From Anatilimnocola aggregata (GTDB lineage Bacteria > Planctomycetota > Planctomycetia > Pirellulales > Pirellulaceae), in the NCBI RefSeq assembly GCF_007747655.1, contig NZ_CP036274.1, positions 7,564,001-7,628,000 on the forward strand: a DNA stretch of 64,000 nucleotides. The letters are read 5' to 3'. The notes beneath the pieces were generated by a model. The model searched no databases, was not told the DNA's origin, and was given only the letters and a program-made list of their open reading frames with translations. Shown here in pieces: positions 1 through 8,778 of the stretch. Each line of letters opens with the position of its first letter. Position 1 is the first letter of the stretch. The translations under genes and the position numbers were made by a program.

Positions 1-2544
1 ATGGCGCGCATCGGCCGCCTGACCTGCCCCAGCTGTGGTCAGCCCATCGAGCGGGAGTCGCCCCAAGAGGCCGCCGCCGTCATTAGCGAGCTTCCCGCTG
101 GCGCCAAGCTGTTGATTGTGGCTCCCTTGGCACTTACGCCGGAGCAAGCGGCTGCTGGCCCGCAGCAACTGCTGACCGAAATGCGCGAGCGTGGCTTTGC
201 GCGAGCTATCGTGGATGGCCAGACGTTGCAACTCGATCAGCCCGCGACCTGGCCGAAGCAATCAGCGGGAACGATCAGGCTGGTGATCGACCGCCTTGTC
301 GCTGGCCAATCAGCCCCACGGCGCGTGGTCGATTCGCTCGAAACGGCCTTCAAGCAAGCCCAAGGACATTGCGAAGTCTGGTGGCAGGCCGATGATGCAA
401 ACTCGTTCACACGCTCCAGCATTACCGAGCAACTCGATCAACAGGCTTGGCGAGTCTGGAGCTTCGTTTCCGAATTACGTTGTCCTCGTTGCCAAGTGAC
501 ATATCCGCAGCCCGAGCCGCGCCATTTTAGTTTCAATAACGCACTCGGGGCTTGCCCGACCTGCGAAGGCTTTGGCAATCTCGTCGACCTCGATTTCGAG
601 TTGATCGTCCCCGATCCGAGCAAATCGATTCGCGAAGGGGCCATCGCCCCGTGGAATACGCCAGCCTACGAACACGAGCTTCAAGAGCTCTTGGCCTTGT
701 CGAGCGACTACCAAATTCCCATTGATGTGCCGTTCGGCGAATTGCTCCCCAAGCACGTGGAACTGATTCGCGAAGGAGTGCCCGAGCGGAACTTCGGTGG
801 GCTGAAGGGCTTCTTTGCCTGGCTGGAAAAGCGGAAGTACAAGATGCACCTGCGGGTGTATCTCAACCGCTGGCGCAGCACTCGTGATTGTCCCAGCTGT
901 CATGGCGCGCGACTTAATCCGCTGGCACTCGCGTGGAAGATCAACGGCCTCAATCTCGCCGAGCTTTCCGCCCTGCGACTCGATGCCGCGCAGCGATTGT
1001 TTCAAGACTTGCCACTTACGCCCCGCGATCGTCAGGTCAGCCGCACCATGCTGGAGCAAGTTCGAGGCAGGTTGCAGTTTCTCGTAAAAGTCGGTCTCGG
1101 CTATCTCTCACTCGATCGGACGTTGCGCACCCTCAGCAGCGGTGAATCGCAGCGCGTTGCACTCACGTCGGCTCTGGGGTCCAGCCTGGTCAACATGCTG
1201 TATGTGCTCGATGAGCCTTCGGTGGGACTTCACCCGCGCGATGTCGAACCACTCGTGCAGGCTATTCGCGCCTTGCAGCAACGCGGCAATACGGTAGTCG
1301 TCGTCGAGCACGAAGAGGCCATGATTCGAGCTGGCGATTGGATCGTCGAAATTGGCCCCGGCGCGGGCGAACTCGGTGGTCGCGTTACCTTTCAAGGGAC
1401 GCTGCCCGAACTGCTGAATGCCCAAGGTAGCACCACCGGCGATTTCATGGCTGGCCGTCGCGGCGTTTCCCGTCCGGCCCAACGCCGCGCACCGCGGGGT
1501 TCGCTTCGCCTGCTCGGTGCCCGCGGCAACAATTTAAAAAATCTCAAGGTCGATTTTCCTCTCGGTGTGCTGTGCCTCGTCACAGGCGTGAGCGGCGCGG
1601 GCAAGAGTACACTTGTTCAAGACACGCTGTACGGGGCACTATGTCGGCGGAAAAAGAAGGACTGCGACAAACCGCTGCCGTACGACGACGTGATTGGCGA
1701 TGGGCAGATCGATGACGTGGTCTTGGTCGACCAAAGCCCAATCGGACGTTCGCCTCGTTCGAATCCGGTGACTTACATTAAAGCGTTCGACGAGATTCGC
1801 AAGGTGTTTGCCGAAACGGTCGAAGCCCGCACGCATAACTACACTGCGGGGCACTTCAGCTTTAATGTTGACGGTGGACGCTGCGACGCGTGCCAAGGCG
1901 AGGGCTACATTCAGGTCGAGATGCAGTTTCTAGCTGACGTCTTCATGAAGTGTACGCAGTGCCACGGGACGCGTTACCGGCGCGAGATCCTGGCTGTCAC
2001 TTACCGCGGCCGCAACATCGCCGATGTCCTCGATATGACGGTCCGCGAGGCGTTTTCTTTCTTTCGTGGGCAGGCGAAGGTTCAAGGCAAACTGAAACAA
2101 CTGATTGATGTGGGGCTCGATTACCTGCGGCTCGGCCAGCCCGCAAATACACTCTCCGCTGGCGAGTCTCAGCGACTCAAGTTGGCCGCGCATCTGTCCG
2201 AAGCGACTCGCAGTCGCACGCTGTTTTTGCTGGATGAACCGACGACCGGGCTGCACTTTGCCGACATCGTGCAACTTCTCGATTGCTTCGATGCATTGCT
2301 CGCGATCGGGCACTCGCTGATTGTGGTCGAGCACAACCTGCAACTGATGCGCTCGGCCGATTACATCATTGACGTTGGTCCCGGCGCTGCCGACGAAGGT
2401 GGCACCATTGTGGTGCAGGGGACTCCTGAAGAGGTCGCAGCTCATCCCGATTCCATCACGGGACAATACTTGAAGGAAGCTCTGGAAGCAGTGGAAACGG
2501 CCATTGCCGAGGCAACTGCGGCGGAAGCTAACACTAATGAATAA
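1..2544 (+). CDS. uvrA: Excinuclease ABC subunit A (UvrA), 5' end cut by window edge
   Basis: Damage-recognition ATPase of nucleotide excision repair, which loads UvrB at lesions. The visible 847 residues lack the first Walker A and about the first 120 residues expected of UvrA, so the ATG at base 1 is internal and the gene starts upstream. Visible in order: first zinc module (C161, C164, C185, C188), another CxxC (C297/C300), first ABC signature LSSGESQR near residue 378 with Walker B VLDEPSVGLHP, second Walker A GVSGAGKST near 529, second zinc module (C628, C631, C651, C654), second signature LSAGESQR near 718 and Walker B LLDEPTTGLHF. Both zinc modules and the tandem signatures identify UvrA rather than another ABC ATPase. 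The C-terminus has a short Ala/Glu-rich tail. The stop overlaps the start of the next gene. Confidence 0.97.
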   Translation: MARIGRLTCPSCGQPIERESPQEAAAVISELPAGAKLLIVAPLALTPEQAAAGPQQLLTEMRERGFARAIVDGQTLQLDQPATWPKQSAGTIRLVIDRLVAGQSAPRRVVDSLETAFKQAQGHCEVWWQADDANSFTRSSITEQLDQQAWRVWSFVSELRCPRCQVTYPQPEPRHFSFNNALGACPTCEGFGNLVDLDFELIVPDPSKSIREGAIAPWNTPAYEHELQELLALSSDYQIPIDVPFGELLPKHVELIREGVPERNFGGLKGFFAWLEKRKYKMHLRVYLNRWRSTRDCPSCHGARLNPLALAWKINGLNLAELSALRLDAAQRLFQDLPLTPRDRQVSRTMLEQVRGRLQFLVKVGLGYLSLDRTLRTLSSGESQRVALTSALGSSLVNMLYVLDEPSVGLHPRDVEPLVQAIRALQQRGNTVVVVEHEEAMIRAGDWIVEIGPGAGELGGRVTFQGTLPELLNAQGSTTGDFMAGRRGVSRPAQRRAPRGSLRLLGARGNNLKNLKVDFPLGVLCLVTGVSGAGKSTLVQDTLYGALCRRKKKDCDKPLPYDDVIGDGQIDDVVLVDQSPIGRSPRSNPVTYIKAFDEIRKVFAETVEARTHNYTAGHFSFNVDGGRCDACQGEGYIQVEMQFLADVFMKCTQCHGTRYRREILAVTYRGRNIADVLDMTVREAFSFFRGQAKVQGKLKQLIDVGLDYLRLGQPANTLSAGESQRLKLAAHLSEATRSRTLFLLDEPTTGLHFADIVQLLDCFDALLAIGHSLIVVEHNLQLMRSADYIIDVGPGAADEGGTIVVQGTPEEVAAHPDSITGQYLKEALEAVETAIAEATAAEANTNE

Positions 2545-3448
2545 CGAAATCGAACTCGATCCCGATGTCTTTCATGGCGAACTAACGACGAATCGCGCGC
2601 AGATCTTCGTGCGAGTTCCCCGCGAAGCGGAATTTCAAGATTGCATGCTATACGGCAAGGTAATCGGACCTCGCTGCGAACTGGCGCACACGCTGCCAGC
2701 CAAGTTTGCCCTGACCGATTTGGGCGCTGGTCCCACGCTGCTCGCGCGGACGACAATTACCGATCCGTGCTACTGGACCGGCGATTTACCACAGTTGTAC
2801 GACGTGCAGGTGGAGTTGCGTCGCGGGACCGAAGTGATCGCCCGCGAGCAGAGAATGATTGGACTGCGGGGAATTGGCGGACGTAGTTCACCAACTGGCA
2901 ATCAGTTAATTCGCGAAGGAAAGGTGTGGGTGCCGCGCGGGGTGGAACTCAGTTCGCTGGATTCGAGTGAACTGTTGTCTTTGCGCGAGCAGTTGCTCGT
3001 TGGCATTTGCCAGGCACCGCCGCTCGATTTACTTGTCGAAGCAACGAGGCGCGGGGTCTATTTGATCGTACTGGTTGACGCCGCTCAGCAAGAAATCGTT
3101 GCTGCGCTACGGCAATTGGCACGCTGGCCAGCCGTGATGATGGCAGTAGTTCGCGGCGCTGATTCGCACGATCGCGGGCTCGCGCAAGTTGCACCGAACC
3201 TGCTACTGGCACAACCGGTTCCCGCCGCGGACTTGGGATCCTTTCAGCCCGCGGCGTGGGCGAGCGTGATGATTGCCGAAGTGGCAGGTGATTCGGTGCC
3301 AGTAGCTGGAATAACAAATTGCCCGTTGCCAGTGATTATTCAGCGGCCGACTCAGCAGAAACTGTCTGCGGAAGCTGCGCGGGCCGAGTGCGATCGGCTA
3401 CAGAGAGATCTGGCTGCGAGTGGGCAATTTGCCGGGTATTTGGTGTGA
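2537..3448 (+). CDS. Conserved hypothetical protein with sandwich-like N-terminal domain
   Basis: The product is 303 residues. The ATG at 2537 overlaps the uvrA stop by 8 bases and the reading continues without break, so translational coupling is likely. An in-frame upstream start at 2504 lies inside uvrA and is less likely. No signal peptide or membrane segment is seen. Residues about 5-110 alternate charged and hydrophobic strands (DVFHGELTTNR, YDVQVELRRG), resembling the beta-sandwich domain of GH2-type glycosidases. The rest has TIM-barrel-like segments (GVYLIVLVDAA, WPAVMMAVVRG) but no complete set of catalytic acids that I can identify. It could be a non-catalytic relative of a glycoside hydrolase. 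Linkage to DNA repair may be only positional. Function unknown. Confidence 0.8.
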   Translation: MNNEIELDPDVFHGELTTNRAQIFVRVPREAEFQDCMLYGKVIGPRCELAHTLPAKFALTDLGAGPTLLARTTITDPCYWTGDLPQLYDVQVELRRGTEVIAREQRMIGLRGIGGRSSPTGNQLIREGKVWVPRGVELSSLDSSELLSLREQLLVGICQAPPLDLLVEATRRGVYLIVLVDAAQQEIVAALRQLARWPAVMMAVVRGADSHDRGLAQVAPNLLLAQPVPAADLGSFQPAAWASVMIAEVAGDSVPVAGITNCPLPVIIQRPTQQKLSAEAARAECDRLQRDLAASGQFAGYLV

Positions 3449-3537
3449 AAGTAAAAGCGAATGGCCGGACAGCGATCAAGCTTCGAGCAGGTGCAAGTAC
3501 ACTCCTCGCTCACGCTGCGGGCTTCCTGGGAATACAA

Positions 3538-6500
3538 CTATCGCTGGCGATTGGGGCGCGGCTTATTAATATTGCCCAGCTGTTGCAGGTCGATGACGCG
3601 GGCATCTTCGACTTCGAGCGCGCCGGTCTTGGGCCAGAAGCGGAATTCACGGGCCGCTTGATAGGCATGGGCTGCAGCGCCCCGCTGCTGATACCACAGT
3701 TCAGCATCGGAGCGGCCATCTCCTTTGACGACGAGCATGTCTTTCATCGACGTGTACGAAATGCGATGTGCCCGCGCGGTGAAAGCCCGACCATCGACGC
3801 GAGTATTTCCCTCGGCCATCAACTCGTACCACGGTTCGCCACCCGCCGGTGGTAAAGCCTGAGCCACCTGCATGGCGTCGCTCGTCATCAGAATCCCTTG
3901 CTCACCGAGGGCAGCCAAACCGCGCTGATCGATCATCTCGATGGTGAGGCGATCTTTCCAGTCGGGAATCTTGGTATAGACCGTCTCTACGTTCTGTTCG
4001 AATTGCACCGTGCGGCGATTCAAGTCGCCGGTCATGCCACGATGAAACGATACGAGCAAGTGCGTCAGCTGATTGGGATCGGGTGGAGTACCAGCCACTG
4101 CGGTGGGGTCAGGCGCGCCGGGGACTTTGATCGCGCCCTTACGAATCGTCAACAGTTTGCCACGCCCCACGGCCCGCATGGCGCCGGTGATTTGATTGAG
4201 ATATAAGTTGGGCGTTTCGAGCGTATCGAACGAAGTCTGTTGGCCGGCGAGATCGAGCGTGCGATTCTCCAAGTAAACGCCACCGTCGAGCTTCATCTCA
4301 GACAGCCCGACCTTCTCCGATGTGCCGGGATTCGCAAAGTCGATCCGCTCGGTAATCGTCGCATCGAGCAGCCCGCACAGGACAAGTTGCGTCGGCGTGC
4401 GAGCTTGCACGTCTTGTTCCAGGCGAACCGTCTGACCATCGAAGTTCATTCGCTTCTGCCAGGTCACACGCATGAACTGCGGCGGCTCGACCGGGCGACC
4501 TTCGGGAGCAATCTTCGTGGGCAAGGGAAATGTCGCTTCGCCGGGGCCATCGATCCAGACGCGATTCTCGCCGCGGTGCAGGTGAATCGCATCGCCGTTG
4601 AGCGACAATCCGCGGGCCGAGATTTGTGCGGGCTGACCCACCACATGCACAATGGCGTCGGGCGTGGTGCCCCCCCGCAGTTCGACAGCTTCGCCGCGCA
4701 ACTTGAGTGGCACTTGCCCGGGCTGAGAAGTTTGGATTTCGTCGATCAAGGCATTGCCTTGAATGGTCAGGTCTTCGATGCCCGACGCCTTGCCACCACT
4801 GGCAATGCGCATCTGCACCAGCTGACCACTAACGTCAAACTTTTGCGTCGCCTGGTCGGGGCGAGGGGGGCCACCAAAAATTGTGCCGGGCTTGATCCCT
4901 GCTGGTTGCCGCGCCGCAGCAGCTTCGGCAGCCGGGTCGGGAGTGAAGAACCAGGCTTCCAGTCGTTCCGTCTTGGCGTGCAACTTGGGCGAATCGACTT
5001 CCACGCCGCGGAGGGCCAGCAGACGGTCGGGAATGATTTGCACCTTGGGCTGACCGGCGGTCGAATTGGGCGCGGTGCCAAACTCGGTCGAGCCGAGCAT
5101 GTCGTTTTCGACAGGAATCAGACCATCGTTACCCGCTTTGTGGCGTTTGGTTTCGTGCAGCCAGAAGTGAAGTTCGTCGGCTACAAAGATGCCCAGCGAT
5201 TGCAGAGACACCGACGCCTGCGAAACAAGCGAGACAACCTGCGAACCATCTTGCGGCTGAATTCGCAGTTCTTTGTTCCACTTGGCATCGAGCGTGCGGG
5301 CCTGCCCGCTAACGAGTTGCATCGTTTGCAATCGGCCCGGACCAGCGGCCCAGAGTCGACCCAAGCCACCCGTAGCGGACATTTCGTACTGCAGTTCGAC
5401 TGCGTCGAAAGCGTGCGGTCCTTGCCGCAAAGAAACCTGCTTCAGCCCCTGACCACTCTCGAGCGCCAGGCGGCGCAGGGGGGGCGTGAGTTCCATCCGG
5501 GCCGCTTTCACGTACAGCCCCGTGCTTGGTCCTTCGAGAATCACTGGATTGCCGGTGGCCACAATTTTGGCCACAGCCACCGCCCGCATGGGATCGATAG
5601 CCGGCGCTTGTCCTGGGGGAACGGCCACAGCCAACTTGTCTTCGGTCGCACCTTTGTCTTCATCTCCGCCCAGGTAAAGTCGCAGTCGTGAGCAGGTTAA
5701 ACGGTCGGGCAATGCACCGGGAAGAAGACGCGTGATTTCGACCTGGTCGTCAAAGGCAGCAAGTCGCTGTTCGAAATCGAACACAAAGATGCCGCGGCAC
5801 GTGATTTCGATGGGAGCTTTGCGTTTCGTCGCCGCCGGGTTGGCCCCCTCGGCGCCAGGTAAGGTGGGCATGAAACCTTGACCGGGGAGATCGAGATGGA
5901 GCCGCTCGATGCGCGAGAGTTGTAACGTGCTGATGCCGCCAATGGCCGTCTCGGCACCGTTTTTCTCGCTCGGCTTGAGAAACAGGGTGAGATCGCGACC
6001 GCGACCGAAGCTATCGCCATATTGAAAATCGACATCGTGCGGCGTGAAGGCCCGCTGAGCGTCCATTTGCAAATTGCGCGTCGTCAGTTGCAGGGCATCG
6101 TTCGCATCGGGCTTGCTAGGTGGACTGAAGATTGTGATTTCGCCGGGCAAGCGACCGCCGATCAGGCGGCCGAAATCGGCGCGGGCAAAATCAAGCTTGC
6201 GATCGAACTGCAGAATGGCTCCTTGCGGCGCGCGCAAAACGACGGGGCGGCCTTTGTTTCTGCCCCCGGGAATCGCCGGCATTCCCTTTTGTGCCACATA
6301 GAAAACAAGCGTGCAGGGCTTTAGTTCCAGCCGGCCATCTTCGGTCGGTTGATAATCCTTGATGAGCAGAGTGCATTGCTCCGTCTCGATGATTTTGACC
6401 GCTTCCCGTTCCCAGGCATCTTCGGGAAAGAGCTGCATCAATTCGCGGCGCGCGTCGCTCGCGACGGTCGGAATCGTGGGCGCGACAGGGCCCGCCAAGC

Positions 6501-6609
6501 CCGGCTTGACCGGCGGGGGCTCGAGCAGCGGCGCGGCGAAGTAAGCGTACGTGGCAAATGCCACTACGATTACCATTGTCGCCATCAGCCACCGCCGAAT
6601 GTGGATCAC
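3538..6609 (-). CDS. Very large LptC/OstA-like envelope protein
   Basis: The product is 1023 residues with one N-terminal membrane anchor (about residues 8-27, WLMATMVIVVAFATYAYFAA) and a long, beta-strand-rich periplasmic part without cysteine motifs. It lies 21 bases downstream of kdsC in the order kdsD-kdsC-this gene. In proteobacteria the gene after kdsC is lptC, followed by lptA, both encoding beta-jellyroll proteins that carry LPS across the periplasm. The C-terminal part (residues about 850-1010, with VEQFEQNVETVY-like and LVVKGDG strands) reads like OstA/LptA repeats. The protein is about five times longer than LptC or LptA, so it could be a fused or expanded bridge. The assignment rests on context and general fold impression, with no diagnostic catalytic motif. 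No lptB follows. Confidence 0.6.
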   Translation of the reverse strand: MIHIRRWLMATMVIVVAFATYAYFAAPLLEPPPVKPGLAGPVAPTIPTVASDARRELMQLFPEDAWEREAVKIIETEQCTLLIKDYQPTEDGRLELKPCTLVFYVAQKGMPAIPGGRNKGRPVVLRAPQGAILQFDRKLDFARADFGRLIGGRLPGEITIFSPPSKPDANDALQLTTRNLQMDAQRAFTPHDVDFQYGDSFGRGRDLTLFLKPSEKNGAETAIGGISTLQLSRIERLHLDLPGQGFMPTLPGAEGANPAATKRKAPIEITCRGIFVFDFEQRLAAFDDQVEITRLLPGALPDRLTCSRLRLYLGGDEDKGATEDKLAVAVPPGQAPAIDPMRAVAVAKIVATGNPVILEGPSTGLYVKAARMELTPPLRRLALESGQGLKQVSLRQGPHAFDAVELQYEMSATGGLGRLWAAGPGRLQTMQLVSGQARTLDAKWNKELRIQPQDGSQVVSLVSQASVSLQSLGIFVADELHFWLHETKRHKAGNDGLIPVENDMLGSTEFGTAPNSTAGQPKVQIIPDRLLALRGVEVDSPKLHAKTERLEAWFFTPDPAAEAAAARQPAGIKPGTIFGGPPRPDQATQKFDVSGQLVQMRIASGGKASGIEDLTIQGNALIDEIQTSQPGQVPLKLRGEAVELRGGTTPDAIVHVVGQPAQISARGLSLNGDAIHLHRGENRVWIDGPGEATFPLPTKIAPEGRPVEPPQFMRVTWQKRMNFDGQTVRLEQDVQARTPTQLVLCGLLDATITERIDFANPGTSEKVGLSEMKLDGGVYLENRTLDLAGQQTSFDTLETPNLYLNQITGAMRAVGRGKLLTIRKGAIKVPGAPDPTAVAGTPPDPNQLTHLLVSFHRGMTGDLNRRTVQFEQNVETVYTKIPDWKDRLTIEMIDQRGLAALGEQGILMTSDAMQVAQALPPAGGEPWYELMAEGNTRVDGRAFTARAHRISYTSMKDMLVVKGDGRSDAELWYQQRGAAAHAYQAAREFRFWPKTGALEVEDARVIDLQQLGNINKPRPNRQR

Positions 6610-6630
6610 TACTAACTGCCTCGTCGTCGC

Positions 6631-7155
6631 CTAATCGGCCAGATAGGTTTGAATCGTTTCGTCCCAGCGCCCCTTGGCTTTGAGAATCACTTCAATCAGT
6701 TCGCGCACGGCACCTTGGCCACCGGCCAAGCGCGTGATGTGTCCTGCTGCCGCGCGAACTTCATCGGCTGCATCGGCCACGGCCACACCCAGGCCCACGT
6801 TGCGAATGCAGGGAAGATCGGTCAAATCGTCGCCGATATAGCAGCACTGTTCGGGAGTCAGGTTCAGTTGCTTCAGCACTTCGCGGGCGACTGGCAGCTT
6901 GGTCTCGAAGCCCTGGCGAACGATTTCGATATTCAGTTCGCTGGCCCGCAACTTAACGAGGTGCGAGGTCCGCGCGGTGAGCACGCCGAACTTAAAGCCC
7001 GCGCGCTGCCACAGCTTGATGCCGAGCCCATCGCGAATGTGGAACTTCTTCTGCTCGATTCCCTGGTTGTCGTAGGTAATGCCGCCATCGGTCAGCACGC
7101 CATCGACGTCGGACAGGATCAATTCAATTCGGCGGCAGCGGTCGATCAGTTTCAT
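6631..7155 (-). CDS. kdsC: 3-deoxy-D-manno-octulosonate 8-phosphate phosphatase (KdsC)
   Basis: HAD-family phosphatase that dephosphorylates Kdo-8-phosphate to Kdo, the third step of Kdo synthesis for the LPS inner core; cytoplasmic. The 174 residues match the usual KdsC length. The catalytic DxDG motif is in LSDVDGVLTDGGI (D16 nucleophile, D18 acid/base). Motif II threonine lies in GVLTARTS, and the metal-binding acidic motif is YIGDDLTDLP. There is no cap domain, as expected for the tetrameric C0 subfamily. The start ATG at 7155 gives MKLIDRCRRIELILSDVDG, the normal distance to motif I. It sits 84 bases after kdsD and 21 bases before the large OstA-like gene, all on the same strand, which supports one Kdo/LPS operon. 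Confidence 0.95.
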   Translation of the reverse strand: MKLIDRCRRIELILSDVDGVLTDGGITYDNQGIEQKKFHIRDGLGIKLWQRAGFKFGVLTARTSHLVKLRASELNIEIVRQGFETKLPVAREVLKQLNLTPEQCCYIGDDLTDLPCIRNVGLGVAVADAADEVRAAAGHITRLAGGQGAVRELIEVILKAKGRWDETIQTYLAD

Positions 7156-7239
7156 GGAGCGAAGGGAGTTTGAGGTTCGAAGTCGACTTGATAATCTCCC
7201 TCGCTTCGGCTGTGCGGGGAGAAGGACCGAGGCTGGGAG

Positions 7240-8394
7240 CTAGTCCCAGCAGCTTTCGACATTGCACGTGGATGAAGGTGGAATCACTGAGTCCATCGCA
7301 TGCGGAGCGGGCACATCTCCTTGGTCGCGATAAACGGGGCGATGCAGCTTCAGAATCTTGCTCCGATCGGACTCGACTTTCGCCGCGGCGACCGGCACAT
7401 TCCAGACGTCGGTGATGTCGATTAAACCGGCAGGACGATGGGCGGAATCGACGACCGGCAGTTCACTGATCTTGCGATCGGCCAGCAATTGACAGGCAAC
7501 GACCAGGCGCGTGCCAACTTCCACGGTCGTGGGAGAGGAGGTCATGACGTCGGCAATCGGACCGTCGATGCACGACTCGCGGCGGGCTTCGAGCAGTTTG
7601 GCGAGGTCGCTATCGGTGAAGATGCCGCTCAGCTGGCCCTCGTCACCGACAACCATCACGGCCCCGGTGCGACGGCCAGGACGGCTTTGCAGCAGCAGTG
7701 CCTCGCGCACGGTTTGATCCGCGCGAGCTAAGCGACATTGATCGAGCGGGCGCATCGCTTCTTCCACCTTCGCCAGTTTGCGTCCCAAACTGCCGCCGGG
7801 ATGAAAGCGAGCAAAGTCTTCTTCGCTGAAGTGCCGCATTTGACTCAGCACCAGCGCCAGCGCATCGCCGAGAGCCAGCATGGCCGTGGTGCTCGCACTC
7901 GGTGCCAGGCCCAGCGGGCAAGCTTCGCGAATGGAACCGAGGTCGAGAGTGACCGCGGCGAATTTTCCCAGCGTGCTGCTGGGCTGGCCAGTCATGGCGA
8001 CCACCGACGCGCCCAATTGGCCCACGGCAGGTAGGAGCCGGACGATCTCTTCGGTCTCTCCGCTATAAGAGAGAACCAGCAGGACATCGTCGCGATGAAT
8101 GCGACCGAGGTCGCCGTGAATCGCTTCGCTGGGATGAACAAAATGACTGCGCGTGCCGGTTGAAGCCAGCGTAGCCACGATTTTTTGCCCCACGAGGCCG
8201 GCCTTGCCCATGCCGGCGACCAAAACACTTCCTTGGCAATCGTGTAGCAACTGCACGGCCGAGCAAAAGTCTTCGCCCAAGTGTTCGGCCAGTGCGACAA
8301 GGGTTTGCGCTTCGGCCCGAATGACCTCGCGCCCCTGCCGCAGCTGTTCCATCGAAGACAGCAGTCCGTAGCTACCCGCCGGTAAAGCGCTCAT
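7240..8394 (-). CDS. kdsD: D-arabinose-5-phosphate isomerase, KdsD/KpsF/GutQ family
   Basis: Converts ribulose-5-phosphate to arabinose-5-phosphate, the first committed precursor of Kdo. The layout is a SIS domain (about residues 35-190, with VAGMGKAG, the sugar-binding SYSGETEE and HPSEAIHGDLG) followed by two CBS domains (about 205-340). In the family the CBS pair regulates or stabilises the tetramer. The FHPGGSLGRKL motif at the SIS/CBS junction is typical of KdsD. At 384 residues it exceeds E. coli KdsD (about 328), mainly through an N-terminal extension and a roughly 35-residue C-terminal tail after the second CBS. It is first gene of the kdsD-kdsC-OstA-like cluster, and its promoter should lie in the 384-base gap shared with the divergent surface-protein gene. 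Confidence 0.93.
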   Translation of the reverse strand: MSALPAGSYGLLSSMEQLRQGREVIRAEAQTLVALAEHLGEDFCSAVQLLHDCQGSVLVAGMGKAGLVGQKIVATLASTGTRSHFVHPSEAIHGDLGRIHRDDVLLVLSYSGETEEIVRLLPAVGQLGASVVAMTGQPSSTLGKFAAVTLDLGSIREACPLGLAPSASTTAMLALGDALALVLSQMRHFSEEDFARFHPGGSLGRKLAKVEEAMRPLDQCRLARADQTVREALLLQSRPGRRTGAVMVVGDEGQLSGIFTDSDLAKLLEARRESCIDGPIADVMTSSPTTVEVGTRLVVACQLLADRKISELPVVDSAHRPAGLIDITDVWNVPVAAAKVESDRSKILKLHRPVYRDQGDVPAPHAMDSVIPPSSTCNVESCWD

Positions 8395-8778
8395 GGCTCG
8401 TCATCCTTGACGTAGCGTCGAAATAGGCCCGCCGCTGACAGTTGCCTGCGAACAGACGAGGGGCCCGAGAATGCAACGGCTGGGATTGTAGGTAAGCGAG
8501 CTGAATCGAACAATGCGAACCCTCGCGGTCCGCCGGTCTGCTAGCAAGAATTCGCCCGCCCAGAGAAGTAACATCAACAACGATGGATTCTCGCCCAATC
8601 GAGGTAATGTAAGCGGAAAAACACTGTTTGAGTCGAACGCCAAACATGCAATTTGCTGTGTATTTCTCGCATCCCTAATTATGCTAGCTGAACTTGGCAT
8701 TGAGTCGCTTAGCTATTGCGCTCGCTTTTTGCCTGATTTCCTCCTCGATCTGCACTGCAACTTTAAGGCTTTCACTCG
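8395..8778. other. Divergent intergenic region, kdsD / giant surface protein 1
   Basis: 384 bases between divergent start codons. It must hold promoters for both the Kdo/LPS cassette and the surface-protein gene. No convincing ORF, RNA gene or long palindrome is visible. An AT-rich patch at about 8640-8700 contains the best sigma-70-like candidate on the plus strand. Confidence 0.6.
8653..8681 (+). promoter_or_regulatory. Candidate sigma-70-type promoter for giant surface protein 1
   Basis: TTGCTG at 8653-8658 and TAATTA at 8676-8681 are separated by 17 bases in an AT-rich patch, about 100 bases before the ATG at 8779. The -35 is a fair match and the -10 a moderate one. Planctomycete promoter consensus is not well known, so this is a suggestion only. 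Confidence 0.3.

Noticed and set aside
4240-5691. 483-residue open frame antisense to the OstA-like gene
   Set aside because: It is a shadow frame of a long, GC-rich gene; the translation is Arg/Gln/His-rich with no domain pattern, while the minus-strand frame has a membrane anchor and clear operon context.
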